Part shown: in pieces, positions 1 through 8,693 of the stretch | Layout: every line of letters begins with the position of its first letter | How positions within the stretch are numbered: the stretch's first letter is position 1 | Source: Alphaproteobacteria bacterium | Lineage (GTDB): Bacteria; Pseudomonadota; Alphaproteobacteria; RF32; CAG-239 | Assembly (NCBI GenBank): GCA_017557925.1 | Contig: JAFYWO010000126.1 | Coordinates: 1-13,466 of the forward strand | Length of the DNA stretch: 13,466 nucleotides | Direction of reading: 5' to 3' | Translations under genes and position numbers: made by a program | The notes under the pieces: generated by a model | What the model was told of the DNA's origin: nothing | Database searches by the model: none | The model's input: the letters and a program-made list of their open reading frames with translations, nothing else

Positions 1-30
1 AAAAAAAGAGGGCAAATACCGCCCTCTTTA
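1..30 (-). terminator. Intrinsic terminator of the minus-strand membrane protein gene
   Basis: A perfect 9-bp inverted repeat (AAAGAGGGC at 5-13, GCCCTCTTT at 21-29) with a 7-nt loop is followed, on the minus strand, by at least seven T residues running off the window edge. It starts 5 bases after the stop codon of the gene ending at 35, so it fits a rho-independent terminator for that gene. Confidence 0.9.
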
Positions 31-34
31 AATC

Positions 35-1018
35 TTAGTAAGAATAGAAATCATCATCTTTATGACCTACAATTCGTCTTCTTTTTTCATCAATAAAAAC
101 AATCTCGCCTTTATAAACTTCAACCAAAGACTTGTGTCTTTTATCAAACTTATAAACAACGCCATTGCTTGGAAGATTATTGCCATCTAATTCAACAATA
201 CTCTTCAAAGATGAAACATAATTTACTCCGCGGTAAATTTCTTTATACTCACCAAGAGTATCATCCCAAACCAAAACAACCGTTTTACCGTCTTCTCTAA
301 AAACAATGCTACGATGCTTTTCAATACCGGCAAGCGTCATTTCGCGTTTTTTCTTAAGTACAAAAGACGAAGAAATAAGTTTGTACTTACCTTCAACCTT
401 AATCAATATATAATCAGTATATCTATACTCATTATCTATCAATTCAGGAATAAACAAATCATCTCTACCAAAAAAGAATTTGTCAGCAACATAGCTTTTA
501 ATCTCATTTTTAAGACTGAGCGCACTAACCAAAAAATGCACATCATCTTTGTTTTGGTCAATAAAAACAGCTCTCCCATAACGTTTACCAAGAGCGACTG
601 TTTCATCAAAGTGTTGACAATACCAATCATTTTTTACCGCAAAAATAAACCAATCTCTTTTTTTGCTGATACCAAAAAATTCATAGTCATCAATATACAA
701 CACTTCAACCAATCCCTTATACTCAATATAAAGCACATATTGGGACACTTGTTTATCATACTCATAGATATAAAGCTTAACTTTTCCATCTTTTCCAAAG
801 CTTTTCAGCTCATAGTAATCATCAGCTTTAACTATCTTCCAAATCAAAACCAACGACAAAAGCAAACTAACACCCAAAACACCATAGAATAAACAAGTTT
901 TGTAGGTAAAATACAACACAAAAAAACAAACCAAAAGCAAAAGGATTTCTCCTCCGGCTCTATCCACTGCGTTTCTCTCACAAATACGAGAAAAACGACA
1001 AGATTTCCAAATCTTCAT
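35..1018 (-). CDS. Unrecognised protein with two N-terminal membrane segments
   Basis: I do not recognise this family. From the ATG at 1018 it is 327 aa. A basic N-terminus (about residues 1-20) is followed by two hydrophobic segments, about 24-40 and 43-62. The remaining ~260 residues are hydrophilic and beta-rich, with many aromatic, Lys and Asp residues and short strand-like units of the kind seen in WG-type repeats, though no clear repeat can be aligned. An inner-membrane protein with one large soluble domain is the most that can be said. A TTG at 1024 would add two residues; ATG is preferred because neither start has a Shine-Dalgarno site. The gene is single, has its own promoter candidate (1062-1089) and terminator (1-30), and diverges from the large lipoprotein gene. 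The opposite-strand ORF over 314-892 is taken as a shadow. Confidence 0.75.
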   Translation of the reverse strand: MKIWKSCRFSRICERNAVDRAGGEILLLLVCFFVLYFTYKTCLFYGVLGVSLLLSLVLIWKIVKADDYYELKSFGKDGKVKLYIYEYDKQVSQYVLYIEYKGLVEVLYIDDYEFFGISKKRDWFIFAVKNDWYCQHFDETVALGKRYGRAVFIDQNKDDVHFLVSALSLKNEIKSYVADKFFFGRDDLFIPELIDNEYRYTDYILIKVEGKYKLISSSFVLKKKREMTLAGIEKHRSIVFREDGKTVVLVWDDTLGEYKEIYRGVNYVSSLKSIVELDGNNLPSNGVVYKFDKRHKSLVEVYKGEIVFIDEKRRRIVGHKDDDFYSY

Positions 1019-1061
1019 ACACAAAAATTTTTTAGTTTATAATAATTTTTCAATTGGACAC

Positions 1062-1089
1062 ACTTTAACACCCAAAACAATTTTGTCAA
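1062..1089 (-). promoter_or_regulatory. Candidate sigma70-type promoter for the minus-strand membrane protein gene
   Basis: On the minus strand a consensus -35 TTGACA (1089-1084) is separated by 16 bases from TAAAGT (1067-1062), a 4/6 match to the -10 consensus. Transcription would start near 1055 and leave a leader of about 37 nt before the ATG at 1018. Confidence 0.45.
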
Positions 1090-1155
1090 TAAATTTTCGC
1101 CTTCAAATATGCTATAAAAAAATATCCTTCTTTAAACATTTTTATACAAAAACTC

Positions 1156-1184
1156 TTGATTTTGTATAAACACTATGTTATCAT
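1156..1184 (+). promoter_or_regulatory. Candidate sigma70-type promoter for the large lipoprotein gene
   Basis: TTGATT (1156-1161), a 17-base spacer and TATCAT (1179-1184) form a good sigma70-like pair. The predicted start near 1191 gives a leader of about 160 nt before the ATG at 1351, which is unusually long and contains an inverted repeat and a 7-codon ORF. Confidence 0.5.
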
Positions 1185-1204
1185 CTCGCCGTAAAAAATA
1201 TTAT

Positions 1205-1253
1205 TATGCCCATATTCTGTATAGTTATGTTATATCATTTAGTAATGGGCATA
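1205..1253 (+). repeat. 9-bp inverted repeat in the leader of the large lipoprotein gene
   Basis: TATGCCCAT (1205-1213) and ATGGGCATA (1245-1253) are perfect complements with a 31-nt AT-rich loop. The repeat lies just downstream of the predicted transcription start. No T-run follows, so it is not a terminator. It could be an operator (two half-sites, about 40 bp centre to centre) or an mRNA structure that stabilises or regulates the leader. Confidence 0.55.
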
Positions 1254-1308
1254 TTTGTCAATTATCTCTACTTCAATAATAAAAATATTTATTTTTGAAG
1301 ATCAATAT

Positions 1309-1332
1309 ATGAAGCAAAAAAATAAATTATAA
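1309..1332 (+). other. Possible 7-codon leader ORF
   Basis: ATG at 1309 opens a 7-codon Lys-rich frame (MKQKNKL) closed by TAA at 1330-1332, 18 bases before the start of the large lipoprotein gene. Only a weak GAAG lies upstream. It may be chance, but the main gene has no Shine-Dalgarno site, so re-initiation from this frame is conceivable. Confidence 0.2.
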
Positions 1333-1350
1333 ACTAAAAAATTTTTATTT

Positions 1351-4300
1351 ATGAAACACAAAGATTCTGACAATGTGCTCAAAAGAAGTACATTAAGATT
1401 GATGTCCTCGCTAGCCACCTTGCTAGTGTGTACCCTCTTGTTTATGTTAAACTCTTGCGCTGAAGAAAGCAGAAACTTAACCGAAATCCCCGACGATTTT
1501 AAAAATTGGTATGACCTTAGAACTCTCAAGGTAACGGAAACGGTTAAAGACACTCTTCAAAAAAGCAGTGTTACCATCAATCAAGAAGCTGTTTGCATCA
1601 ATACCACAGAAGGTATTGAAGATAAGTTTTCTCCATTGGCTTACATAACTATTACTCTTGATAAAGAGTTAATAGAGATAGCCTCAGAAGCAAAACTTCC
1701 AATCAAATTACAAAAAAGTTATTTACGTTCAAAAACTCCTTATAAAACTCTAACTCAAAAAGGAGCTGATATCGTAAAAATTTTTGAATTTGATGACTTG
1801 CAAGTAGCAACTGTTGCTTATGGTTATCGTTACGACATATTAAAAATCGGTGGTGATAGTATTGAAATCCCTCATATTGAGATAGATGATATTACATATG
1901 TAAATCACAAAATTACACCGCTAACAAATAACGATAACCTTTACCGAGTAATACCTGAATTTAAGATTTCATACTCGGATATTAACACAACAGAGCCTCA
2001 ACAAACTTACACAACCACAGCCCACCCTTGGTATAAAAAACATATCAAAGAGGAACCGGTTGTTGTAACAGACGTAACGTATGAAGGTCGTTTTATAGGA
2101 TGCCCGATAGAAGCTTATGAGGTTACCGAAACTGTAACCACTAACAAAAACTCTTTCAAAAACACCTATAAAACAAATCTGTCTTACACATTCAAAGCTC
2201 CTGAACAAAGAGAACAAGCAACTCTTGACTCATTGTTTAGCCAAACTTCAACAGGCTCAAAAACAGAAGAAACCACTTCATCTGCCACTACACCTGATGG
2301 ATTTACCATCAAAACAAAGCAAGGCAGATATGTATCTTCCAACAAGTCAAAGAATGGTCTTACAACAGTTGAAAGCACCATTGTTTACACCTATGAAGTT
2401 CCAGTTAAACTCAACACCGAATATGGCACATACACCATACCGGAGTTAAACGTTTCGTTTGAAGAACTTGGATTTGTAATTGAAGAGTCCAAACGTTTAG
2501 AAACCGAAATCGTTTATAACACTTTGAATTTAGTAAGACCAAAACTTTCAACTTGTAATCTTGATGCGCTTGAAGAAAGAGTTATCCTAAAACTTAAACA
2601 GGAAAAACCTGAAGTTGTAAAACAAGACTCCACTTATACCCTAAAAGGTAATGATGACATTTACACAGTAGAGAAAAAGATTAACTGGTCAGATGGTTCA
2701 ACCACTACCGAAACTTATTCTTATACCGGCTACCATAGCATAAATGCCATAGATTTCGGAGAAGTCATTACAACATCGCTTAATTGGAATGCAAATTCGC
2801 TTGTAGCAACAACAACAGCCACCAAAACAGAAGAAAAATCTTTTGGTTCTTCTATAAAAATGGTTGCTAAATACTCAACTCGTACTCACACTTCAAAAGC
2901 TACCAACAACAGCCAAGAAGGAGTATTTAGTTATAGCGAAACCGCTCCGATTGTAACTTTTATTGATGGTTCCATCAAAAAAGAGTTCCCAAAGCGTTCT
3001 TATGTCATTACTGATTTAGGAGCAAAATTAAATTCCAACCCAACAGAAGTTGTTAAAAATTCCATAAGCTATGATGCTTACGAATATGACCATACAATTT
3101 CTTATAAGTGGAACAATGAAGCTTCTAAGCAATTAACCTCTAACGGCACATTGCTTATCGTAAAAGACAAAGAAGGAGAACCTGTTTATGAAGGAACGCT
3201 CAACTGGAGTAATAACACCGCTAAAATTAAAGTCGTAAAAACAATTCCTCATACACAACAAAAAGATGAGCAAACAACTTACGAAACAAGTTTTACGGTA
3301 TCCTTAAAAGACTTAACCGACGACAAGATTTATGCTGACAATACTTCGTTTGGGGTAACACAAAACCTTAAAAACGAAAGTACATCAAGCAAAACTGATG
3401 GTTATTTCAAGATAAACTCCAGAAAACGTTCTTACGATTATGTTCTTTCAAACTCCAAGCAATCAAGAACAATGTCAACAGAAGTTGTTGATGCAACAAT
3501 CACTTTTAATGATGGTAAATACACTAAAGACTTTGATGTTCGCTTAAACGTTAAGTCCGAAGAAACTTTGGGCAACACAACCTCAAGTGGTGAATACAAT
3601 GTTACTCCGCACAAGCTTAAATTAACTTTGACTTCTGCCGATAACAAAAAAACATTAACCACAACGGGAACTACTAACATTTATGTCAAGAAGCCTAAAG
3701 CTACTTACGAAAAAGAGCAGACTTGGAATGGTAAAACAACAACCATAAAAGTCAAAAAGACTACAGGTTCTAATGTAGAAACATATTCTACAACCTTTAG
3801 TATCTCAATGACAGACTTAAATAATGGCGATATTTATGCATCAAATACCAATTTTAGTGCAACCAAGGTTGAAAGTAAAAATACCACAACGTCTTCAACA
3901 GATGGTCACTTCACCGTTCAGACACGCACCAGAGTTTATGATTACAAAGTATCCAATACCGAAAAATCAAGAACTCTGTCAACAACGTTAAAAGATGGCG
4001 AAGTAAAATTTGACAATGGAGAATACACCGCTACATTTGATGTAAAATTAGCATTAAGCGAAAAAGAAGAGTTTGGTAACACCACAGAAAGCGGTAACTA
4101 CCAAGTAACTCCTCACAAATTGAAACTGACTGCTAAAACTGTTGATAATCAAACATTGTCAACAACTGGAATTACCAACATCTATGTAGAAAAAGCAAGC
4201 GAACCTGAAACGCCTCATCTTGGTAAGCCAAAGAGTTTTATCGTAACCGCAACTTATGATCCGACCAACAAAATCACACGCCGTGCATTTTGTTTTAATT

Positions 4301-4662
4301 GGGATGACGGTGTCACATACGCAGTATGCGAATATGAAACCCTACTTCCAAACAGTAGTGACTTTAAGTATAAGGTAGATACATACGATGAATATAACTC
4401 TGTTGCATACACACAAGGTTCTTGGGTTCCGGCCAAAGGTGTTGATGATAAAGATGCGTTGCGTTGGTATTCAAGCAATGGCACACTTATCTCTGGTATA
4501 GACAAGGCAGTCACTTGTAAAACAATTGGCTGGAAAAACGTCAACAATGGCAAATACTCATTGATTATCAAAGGTTATACTTATGAAATCAATGGCTACA
4601 CCATTACCGTTACTGCTCCAAACGGAGAAAAGGTGAGCTTCAACTCTCACTACACAAAGTAA
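1351..4662 (+). CDS. Large modular lipoprotein with repeated beta-rich domains
   Basis: The 1103-aa product starts with a basic stretch and a hydrophobic core (about 17-33) ending in LNSC, a good lipobox with the lipidated Cys at 36 and Ala next to it, which favours the outer membrane under the classic +2 rule. The mature protein is rich in Thr, Ser, Lys and Asn. Two clear tandem modules occupy about 613-785 and 786-950; both run from a YE...W opening through (T/S)DG(Y/H)F, R.YDY..SN..(Q/K)SRT.ST, TPHKLKLT and TG.TNIYV. Two more diverged copies appear to lie at about 250-400 and 430-610. A distinct C-terminal domain of about 150 aa follows (951-1103), with WDDGVTYAVCEYET and a YEINGYTITVTAPNGEK-like end. 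The composition suggests stacked beta-sandwich surface domains; no enzyme motif is seen. There is no Shine-Dalgarno site before the ATG, and the leader is long. Architecture and the acidic CAEES start recall surface lipoproteins of Bacteroidota, so transfer is possible (inference). Function unknown; adhesion or surface exposure is only a guess. Confidence 0.85.
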   Translation: MKHKDSDNVLKRSTLRLMSSLATLLVCTLLFMLNSCAEESRNLTEIPDDFKNWYDLRTLKVTETVKDTLQKSSVTINQEAVCINTTEGIEDKFSPLAYITITLDKELIEIASEAKLPIKLQKSYLRSKTPYKTLTQKGADIVKIFEFDDLQVATVAYGYRYDILKIGGDSIEIPHIEIDDITYVNHKITPLTNNDNLYRVIPEFKISYSDINTTEPQQTYTTTAHPWYKKHIKEEPVVVTDVTYEGRFIGCPIEAYEVTETVTTNKNSFKNTYKTNLSYTFKAPEQREQATLDSLFSQTSTGSKTEETTSSATTPDGFTIKTKQGRYVSSNKSKNGLTTVESTIVYTYEVPVKLNTEYGTYTIPELNVSFEELGFVIEESKRLETEIVYNTLNLVRPKLSTCNLDALEERVILKLKQEKPEVVKQDSTYTLKGNDDIYTVEKKINWSDGSTTTETYSYTGYHSINAIDFGEVITTSLNWNANSLVATTTATKTEEKSFGSSIKMVAKYSTRTHTSKATNNSQEGVFSYSETAPIVTFIDGSIKKEFPKRSYVITDLGAKLNSNPTEVVKNSISYDAYEYDHTISYKWNNEASKQLTSNGTLLIVKDKEGEPVYEGTLNWSNNTAKIKVVKTIPHTQQKDEQTTYETSFTVSLKDLTDDKIYADNTSFGVTQNLKNESTSSKTDGYFKINSRKRSYDYVLSNSKQSRTMSTEVVDATITFNDGKYTKDFDVRLNVKSEETLGNTTSSGEYNVTPHKLKLTLTSADNKKTLTTTGTTNIYVKKPKATYEKEQTWNGKTTTIKVKKTTGSNVETYSTTFSISMTDLNNGDIYASNTNFSATKVESKNTTTSSTDGHFTVQTRTRVYDYKVSNTEKSRTLSTTLKDGEVKFDNGEYTATFDVKLALSEKEEFGNTTESGNYQVTPHKLKLTAKTVDNQTLSTTGITNIYVEKASEPETPHLGKPKSFIVTATYDPTNKITRRAFCFNWDDGVTYAVCEYETLLPNSSDFKYKVDTYDEYNSVAYTQGSWVPAKGVDDKDALRWYSSNGTLISGIDKAVTCKTIGWKNVNNGKYSLIIKGYTYEINGYTITVTAPNGEKVSFNSHYTK

Positions 4663-4681
4663 CCTTAATGTATCCTTAAAC

Positions 4682-4715
4682 AAAAAAGCGCCCCGATATG
4701 GGACGCTTTTTTTTT
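4682..4715. terminator. Bidirectional intrinsic terminator between convergent genes
   Basis: AGCG-C-CCC (4687-4694) pairs with GGG-A-CGCT (4700-4707) across a GATAT loop with one C/A mismatch. It is flanked by A6 on the left and T9 on the right, so it can end transcription of the lipoprotein gene (plus) and of ftsZ and the dcw operon (minus). Confidence 0.9.
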
Positions 4716-4727
4716 GCCTAAATCAAT

Positions 4728-6485
4728 CTATTTGCGACGAAGGAAAGATGGAATTTCCAAATCATCATCATCACGAATATCATCATTTGCGCTATCACCA
4801 AAATTTTCTATATCTTGAAATTTAGGAGCAATAGCCTTTTGAATTGTTGGCATTGAGCGTTCTGCTCTACTTTGAGAACGTCCCAAAATTCTATCAATAA
4901 ATCTGCGAGATTTTCCATTAACTTCAATATTTTCAATCTCAACATTTTTTTCTTCACGCATTTTCTTTTCAAAAGGAAATTCTACTTCACCCGGTTCAGG
5001 GAAAAGTTCAGGTTCTTCCTCTAACACTCTTACTTTTGTTGTTGCCTGAAAAGGTTTTTCCTTTTTTATATCCAAGAGAACAGAATCAAAATCATTACTT
5101 TCTTCTGTGTTAGCTACCGCTGGTCTGCTACCGCCAAATGCTTTAAACAAAGCGCTGTTATTAACCTGTGGAGCCTCAAATTCAGGACTTAAACCTAAAA
5201 GTTCTGTTTGAACACCTTGACCTTTTAATTCCCCTATTTCAATCACATTACGAACTTTATCTTCTTCAACATTTTCTTGTACGGATGATTCTTCAACTTG
5301 TTCACTAACCTGTTCTTTTACTTCATCTTTAACTTCTTCGTAAACTTCTTCATAAACCTCTTCATAATCTTCTTCTACGGCATTTTCTTGAACTTCAACA
5401 CTTTCAACAACAGGTTCTTCTTTATTTATCTCTGTTGTTCTTTTTGTTTCAGAACAACCGTCTAAATTAAGATAGTTATTCATTTCTCTGTTTTTAAGAT
5501 ACTGAAGTTGTGCATCTTCATCAATTCCCGTAACAACGATAGAAACTCTTATTCTACCAGCCAAACTATCATCATAACTGGAACCGAAAATAAGCTCTGC
5601 ATTCTCATCAACTTCTTCTTTAATGATGTTAACCGCTTCATCAATTTCCATCAAAGTAATATCGGAACCGCCTGTGATGTTGATAAGCACACCCTTAGCC
5701 CCTTTCATAGAGCAGTCATCTAAAATAGGATTAGAAAGCGCTTGTTCAGCAGCAACTCTTGCTCTGTCTTCACCTTCTGCCTCACCTGTTCCCATAATGG
5801 CTTTACCTTTATCTGCCATAATTTTCTTCACATCAGCAAAGTCAAGGTTAATAAGTCCGGGCATAATCATCAAGTCTGTAATAGACCTAACACCATCATA
5901 AAGCACTTCATCAGCTTTTACAAAAGCATCTTTTAATGTTGTATTTTTATCTGCGATTCTAAATAAATTTTGATTAGGAATAACGATAATACTGTCTACT
6001 TCTTTAATAAAGGTTTCTAAAGCGGTTTCGGCATTTTCCATACGTTTTTTACCTTCAAACGCAAAAGGCTTTGTAACAACACCGACTGTTAAAATACCTT
6101 TTTCTTTAGCAATTTTTGCAACAACCGGGGCAGCACCGCTACCTGTTCCACCACCCATACCGGCAGTAATAAACACCATATTAGAATCAGCCAACTCTCT
6201 TTCAATATCTTCTTTAGCTTCTTCTGCAGCCATTTTACCGACTTCAGGCCTTGCACCTGCTCCCAAACCTTGAGTAATTTCAAGTCCTAATTGAATTTTT
6301 CTGCTTGCAGGATTAAGTGCCAAAGCTTGAGCGTCAGTATTTGCAACTACAAAATCTACTCCTTCTAAATTTTTAGACATCATATTTGTAATCGCATTAC
6401 CGCCACCGCCTCCGACGCCGATAACTGTTATTCTTGGTTTTAATTGAGCTAGTGCCGCATCGCCGACAGAGAGTTTTATTGCCAT
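4728..6485 (-). CDS. ftsZ: Cell division protein FtsZ
   Basis: FtsZ is the tubulin-like GTPase that polymerises into the cytoplasmic ring at the division site. Seen here: the glycine-rich loop GVGGGGGNA (24-31), the tubulin signature GGGTGSGA (111-118), and the T7-loop catalytic motif NLDFAD (213-218), which completes the GTPase site of the neighbouring subunit. The globular core ends near residue 330. A long variable linker (about 335-570) contains an acidic EEVY/EEVK repeat at 371-398, and the conserved C-terminal tail [10 protein letters not shown] (576-585) is the site that FtsA and other partners bind. At 585 aa it is much longer than the 383 aa of E. coli FtsZ, and long linkers are common in Alphaproteobacteria. 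A strong AGGAGA lies before the ATG. It is last in the dcw operon, 87 bases after ftsA; a terminator-like hairpin in that gap may set its level separately. Confidence 0.98.
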   Translation of the reverse strand: MAIKLSVGDAALAQLKPRITVIGVGGGGGNAITNMMSKNLEGVDFVVANTDAQALALNPASRKIQLGLEITQGLGAGARPEVGKMAAEEAKEDIERELADSNMVFITAGMGGGTGSGAAPVVAKIAKEKGILTVGVVTKPFAFEGKKRMENAETALETFIKEVDSIIVIPNQNLFRIADKNTTLKDAFVKADEVLYDGVRSITDLMIMPGLINLDFADVKKIMADKGKAIMGTGEAEGEDRARVAAEQALSNPILDDCSMKGAKGVLINITGGSDITLMEIDEAVNIIKEEVDENAELIFGSSYDDSLAGRIRVSIVVTGIDEDAQLQYLKNREMNNYLNLDGCSETKRTTEINKEEPVVESVEVQENAVEEDYEEVYEEVYEEVKDEVKEQVSEQVEESSVQENVEEDKVRNVIEIGELKGQGVQTELLGLSPEFEAPQVNNSALFKAFGGSRPAVANTEESNDFDSVLLDIKKEKPFQATTKVRVLEEEPELFPEPGEVEFPFEKKMREEKNVEIENIEVNGKSRRFIDRILGRSQSRAERSMPTIQKAIAPKFQDIENFGDSANDDIRDDDDLEIPSFLRRK

Positions 6486-6502
6486 TTTTTTTATCTCCTA
6501 AT

Positions 6503-6546
6503 ATTAAAAAAAACTAGAATCCGATTCTTGATTGTAATTCTAGTTT
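6503..6546 (-). promoter_or_regulatory. Terminator-like hairpin with two GANTC sites between ftsA and ftsZ
   Basis: A perfect 10-bp inverted repeat (AAACTAGAAT at 6511-6520, ATTCTAGTTT at 6537-6546) with a 16-nt loop is followed on the minus strand by a T-tract continuous with its last T residues. It lies 27 bases after the ftsA stop and ahead of the ftsZ ribosome site, so it may act as a weak terminator or attenuator. An overlapping palindrome, AGAATC-C-GATTCT (6516-6528), contains two GANTC sequences, the CcrM methylation target of Alphaproteobacteria. The stem is AT-rich, so full termination is doubtful. Confidence 0.55.
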
Positions 6547-6572
6547 CAAATAAATTAAGTTTTAGTTACTAA

Positions 6573-7826
6573 CTAGCAAGTTTTCTTAAACAATTCCAAA
6601 ATTTTTGCAAAAACCCCATCTGTATTAGAACTGACATTTACTTTTTTTACTATTTTTCTTTCTGAATTATTAACTGCAAACAACAACAATCCCAAAGCAG
6701 TAGAAAAAACAGGGTTATGAAGCTCAGCCGGAATATTCTCAATATTACGAGGTCTACCGATTCTAACCTGCTTATCCAAAACCAAAGAGGCAACTTCTCT
6801 CATCCCCGGCAACTGTGCCGCACCGCCTGTTAAAACAACTCTGTGAGATGTAGAATTTTTATACCCTGCCTCATCAAGTTTTCTGCCCACAAGCTCAAAA
6901 ATTTCTTCAATTCTCGGTGCAATAATATTTATCAAATCAGATTTATAAATTTGTTTAATATTGCTGTCATCTTCTTCGCCTACAGGATATACATTTATTA
7001 TATCCTTTTCGTCTGGACCGATAAGAAAAGCGCAACCATGTCTGTTTTTTATTTCTTCCGCATAATTAAAAGAAGTTGTCAGCCCCAAAGCAATATCGTT
7101 TGTAACATTGATTCCGCCAACAGGAATTGAGCCAAAATAAACAGGATGTCCGTTCCTAAAACTGGCAATACTTGTTGTTCCGCCACCAATATCAATAATA
7201 CTTGAACCCAATTCTCTTTCATCATCAACCAAGCAAGAAAGTCCGGAAGCATAGGCTGAAAAAGCTTTCATATCAACCTCTAAATGAGAACTTTCTACCA
7301 CCGTTGTTAAATTTTTATACATAGGTCTGGGATAAAGCCCGAGCAAAATATCAACACTTAAGTTTTCACCAAAAATATTGATTGGATTTTTTACTTCTTC
7401 ACCACAGTCAACGTGATACCCCATTGTTAAAAAGTGAATAGGCTCATTACCTTCAACATTAACTTTCATCAAACCTTTATCTGTTACTTTTTTTACATCT
7501 TCTTCCATAACCGGTCTGTTTTTATGAATGCTTATGTTTGAGCTTCTAATCACACTTCTTGTTCTGTCACCGCTAACATTAACAATTACGTTTGTAATTC
7601 TCTCATTAGCCATTTGTTCTGCTGTTTCTACCGCATTACACACCGCTATTGTTGCCTCATTAACATCAACAACTGCGCCATTTTTTATACCCTTTGAGGC
7701 ATTATACCCATACCCCAAAATAGAAACCCTTTTATCTCTCGTAACTTTTGCAATAACACAACAAACCTTTGAAGTTCCAATATCCAAGGCAGCAACAATC
7801 GGCGATTTGTTAAAAGAGTGACTCAT
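6573..7826 (-). CDS. ftsA: Cell division protein FtsA
   Basis: FtsA is an actin-like ATPase that tethers FtsZ filaments to the inner membrane and recruits later divisome proteins. The 417-aa product, of usual length for the family, has the phosphate-1 motif ALDIGTSK (13-20), the phosphate-2 motif IDIGGGTTS (211-219) and the adenosine motif LTGGAAQLPGM (332-342). The middle region (about 85-165) carries the SHS2/1C subdomain, including the MGYHVD segment. The C-terminus FAKILELFKKTC is an amphipathic helix of the kind that inserts into the membrane, so the protein is complete. It starts 18 bases after the ftsQ stop with a modest GGGG upstream of the ATG. Confidence 0.97.
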   Translation of the reverse strand: MSHSFNKSPIVAALDIGTSKVCCVIAKVTRDKRVSILGYGYNASKGIKNGAVVDVNEATIAVCNAVETAEQMANERITNVIVNVSGDRTRSVIRSSNISIHKNRPVMEEDVKKVTDKGLMKVNVEGNEPIHFLTMGYHVDCGEEVKNPINIFGENLSVDILLGLYPRPMYKNLTTVVESSHLEVDMKAFSAYASGLSCLVDDERELGSSIIDIGGGTTSIASFRNGHPVYFGSIPVGGINVTNDIALGLTTSFNYAEEIKNRHGCAFLIGPDEKDIINVYPVGEEDDSNIKQIYKSDLINIIAPRIEEIFELVGRKLDEAGYKNSTSHRVVLTGGAAQLPGMREVASLVLDKQVRIGRPRNIENIPAELHNPVFSTALGLLLFAVNNSERKIVKKVNVSSNTDGVFAKILELFKKTC

Positions 7827-7844
7827 TCTAACCCCATATTTTTC

Positions 7845-8687
7845 TTATTTATTAACTACGAAATCTCTAAAAGACTTATCTACTTCTACGACAAACCTAT
7901 TTTCGTACCTTAAATCAAAGGAAGTTAATTTACGCTTAAAAATTCCTTGCCTTTTATTTAATAATGCAATTTTTTGATATGCTTTATCAAAATTCTTTTC
8001 TGGTAATTTCACAATAACACCATTGTCCAAATTATCAAAAATCAAATCCCATCTTCTTTTAGAAACATATATAGCTGCCTTAACTCTTGAATAAAGTTCT
8101 CCATCAGTCTCTAAAACTTTCAACAATTCCACCATATGATGCGGAGCTTCTTCTCCTGTTAGCACTAACATATTGCGATCAGGTTCAAAATCTTCAACCT
8201 CAATAACATTACCTTCCGTATCAATCGGATAGTATCTTCCCTCATATTGCCATATAGCTCTTACTTCTCTTTCTTTTATATCTATCAAAATATTATTAGG
8301 GAAAAAACTACGTTTTATAACACAATTCCTAACCCAAGTAAGTTGCTCTATTCTTTCTTGAAGGCTAAAAATATCAACGCCCAAAATACTTTCATTTTCG
8401 CTCAAATTCAGCGCTTGAACCAAATCATCATAAGACGTTCTGTAATTTCCTTCCACAATCACATCATTAACATTCATACCATGCTTAGAAGAAAATCTAT
8501 ACATTTCATCAACAAATTTCTGAAATTTTAGCGACAATACATTATCCCTAAAAGTAACCGCTATTGCACACAATAAAAACACCCCGAAAAAAATCGTCAA
8601 AACACCCATAAGCCTGTATCCCCACTCACACTCCGGATACACAAACTTATCTTTGTTTTTCAAATCATTAGAAGCAGTTTCCACCAT
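7845..8687 (-). CDS. ftsQ: Cell division protein FtsQ
   Basis: FtsQ is a bitopic divisome scaffold that binds FtsB and FtsL and links the cytoplasmic ring to the septal synthases. The 280-aa product has a short cytoplasmic N-terminus, one transmembrane helix (about 26-45), a POTRA domain (about 72-140, with NVNDVIVEGN and the FFPNNILIDIKEREV end) and a periplasmic FtsQ/DivIB domain (about 141-275) with a YYPIDTEGNVI motif. Its ATG comes 6 bases after the murB stop, and the AAGG-type ribosome site overlaps the murB end, so the two are probably translationally coupled. In most alphaproteobacteria ddl lies directly upstream of ftsQ; here it is missing. Confidence 0.95.
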   Translation of the reverse strand: MVETASNDLKNKDKFVYPECEWGYRLMGVLTIFFGVFLLCAIAVTFRDNVLSLKFQKFVDEMYRFSSKHGMNVNDVIVEGNYRTSYDDLVQALNLSENESILGVDIFSLQERIEQLTWVRNCVIKRSFFPNNILIDIKEREVRAIWQYEGRYYPIDTEGNVIEVEDFEPDRNMLVLTGEEAPHHMVELLKVLETDGELYSRVKAAIYVSKRRWDLIFDNLDNGVIVKLPEKNFDKAYQKIALLNKRQGIFKRKLTSFDLRYENRFVVEVDKSFRDFVVNK

Positions 8688-8693
8688 ATAACC

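Larger units (their letters stand above)
1025..1350. other. Divergent intergenic region, AT-rich
   Basis: These 326 bases separate two divergent genes. They hold one candidate promoter for each direction, a 9-bp inverted repeat (1205-1213 with 1245-1253) inside the plus-strand leader, and a tiny ORF (1309-1332). No larger coding ORF or RNA gene is recognised. Confidence 0.7.

Noticed and set aside
314..892. 192-codon plus-strand open frame antisense to the membrane protein gene
   Set aside because: It is rich in Ile, Asn and Phe, has no ribosome site or recognisable motif, and lies wholly inside the minus-strand gene, which has membrane segments, a promoter candidate and a terminator.
1205..1253. 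Riboswitch or intrinsic terminator in the lipoprotein leader
   Set aside because: There is no T-run after the second arm and I recognise no riboswitch consensus; it is kept only as an inverted repeat.
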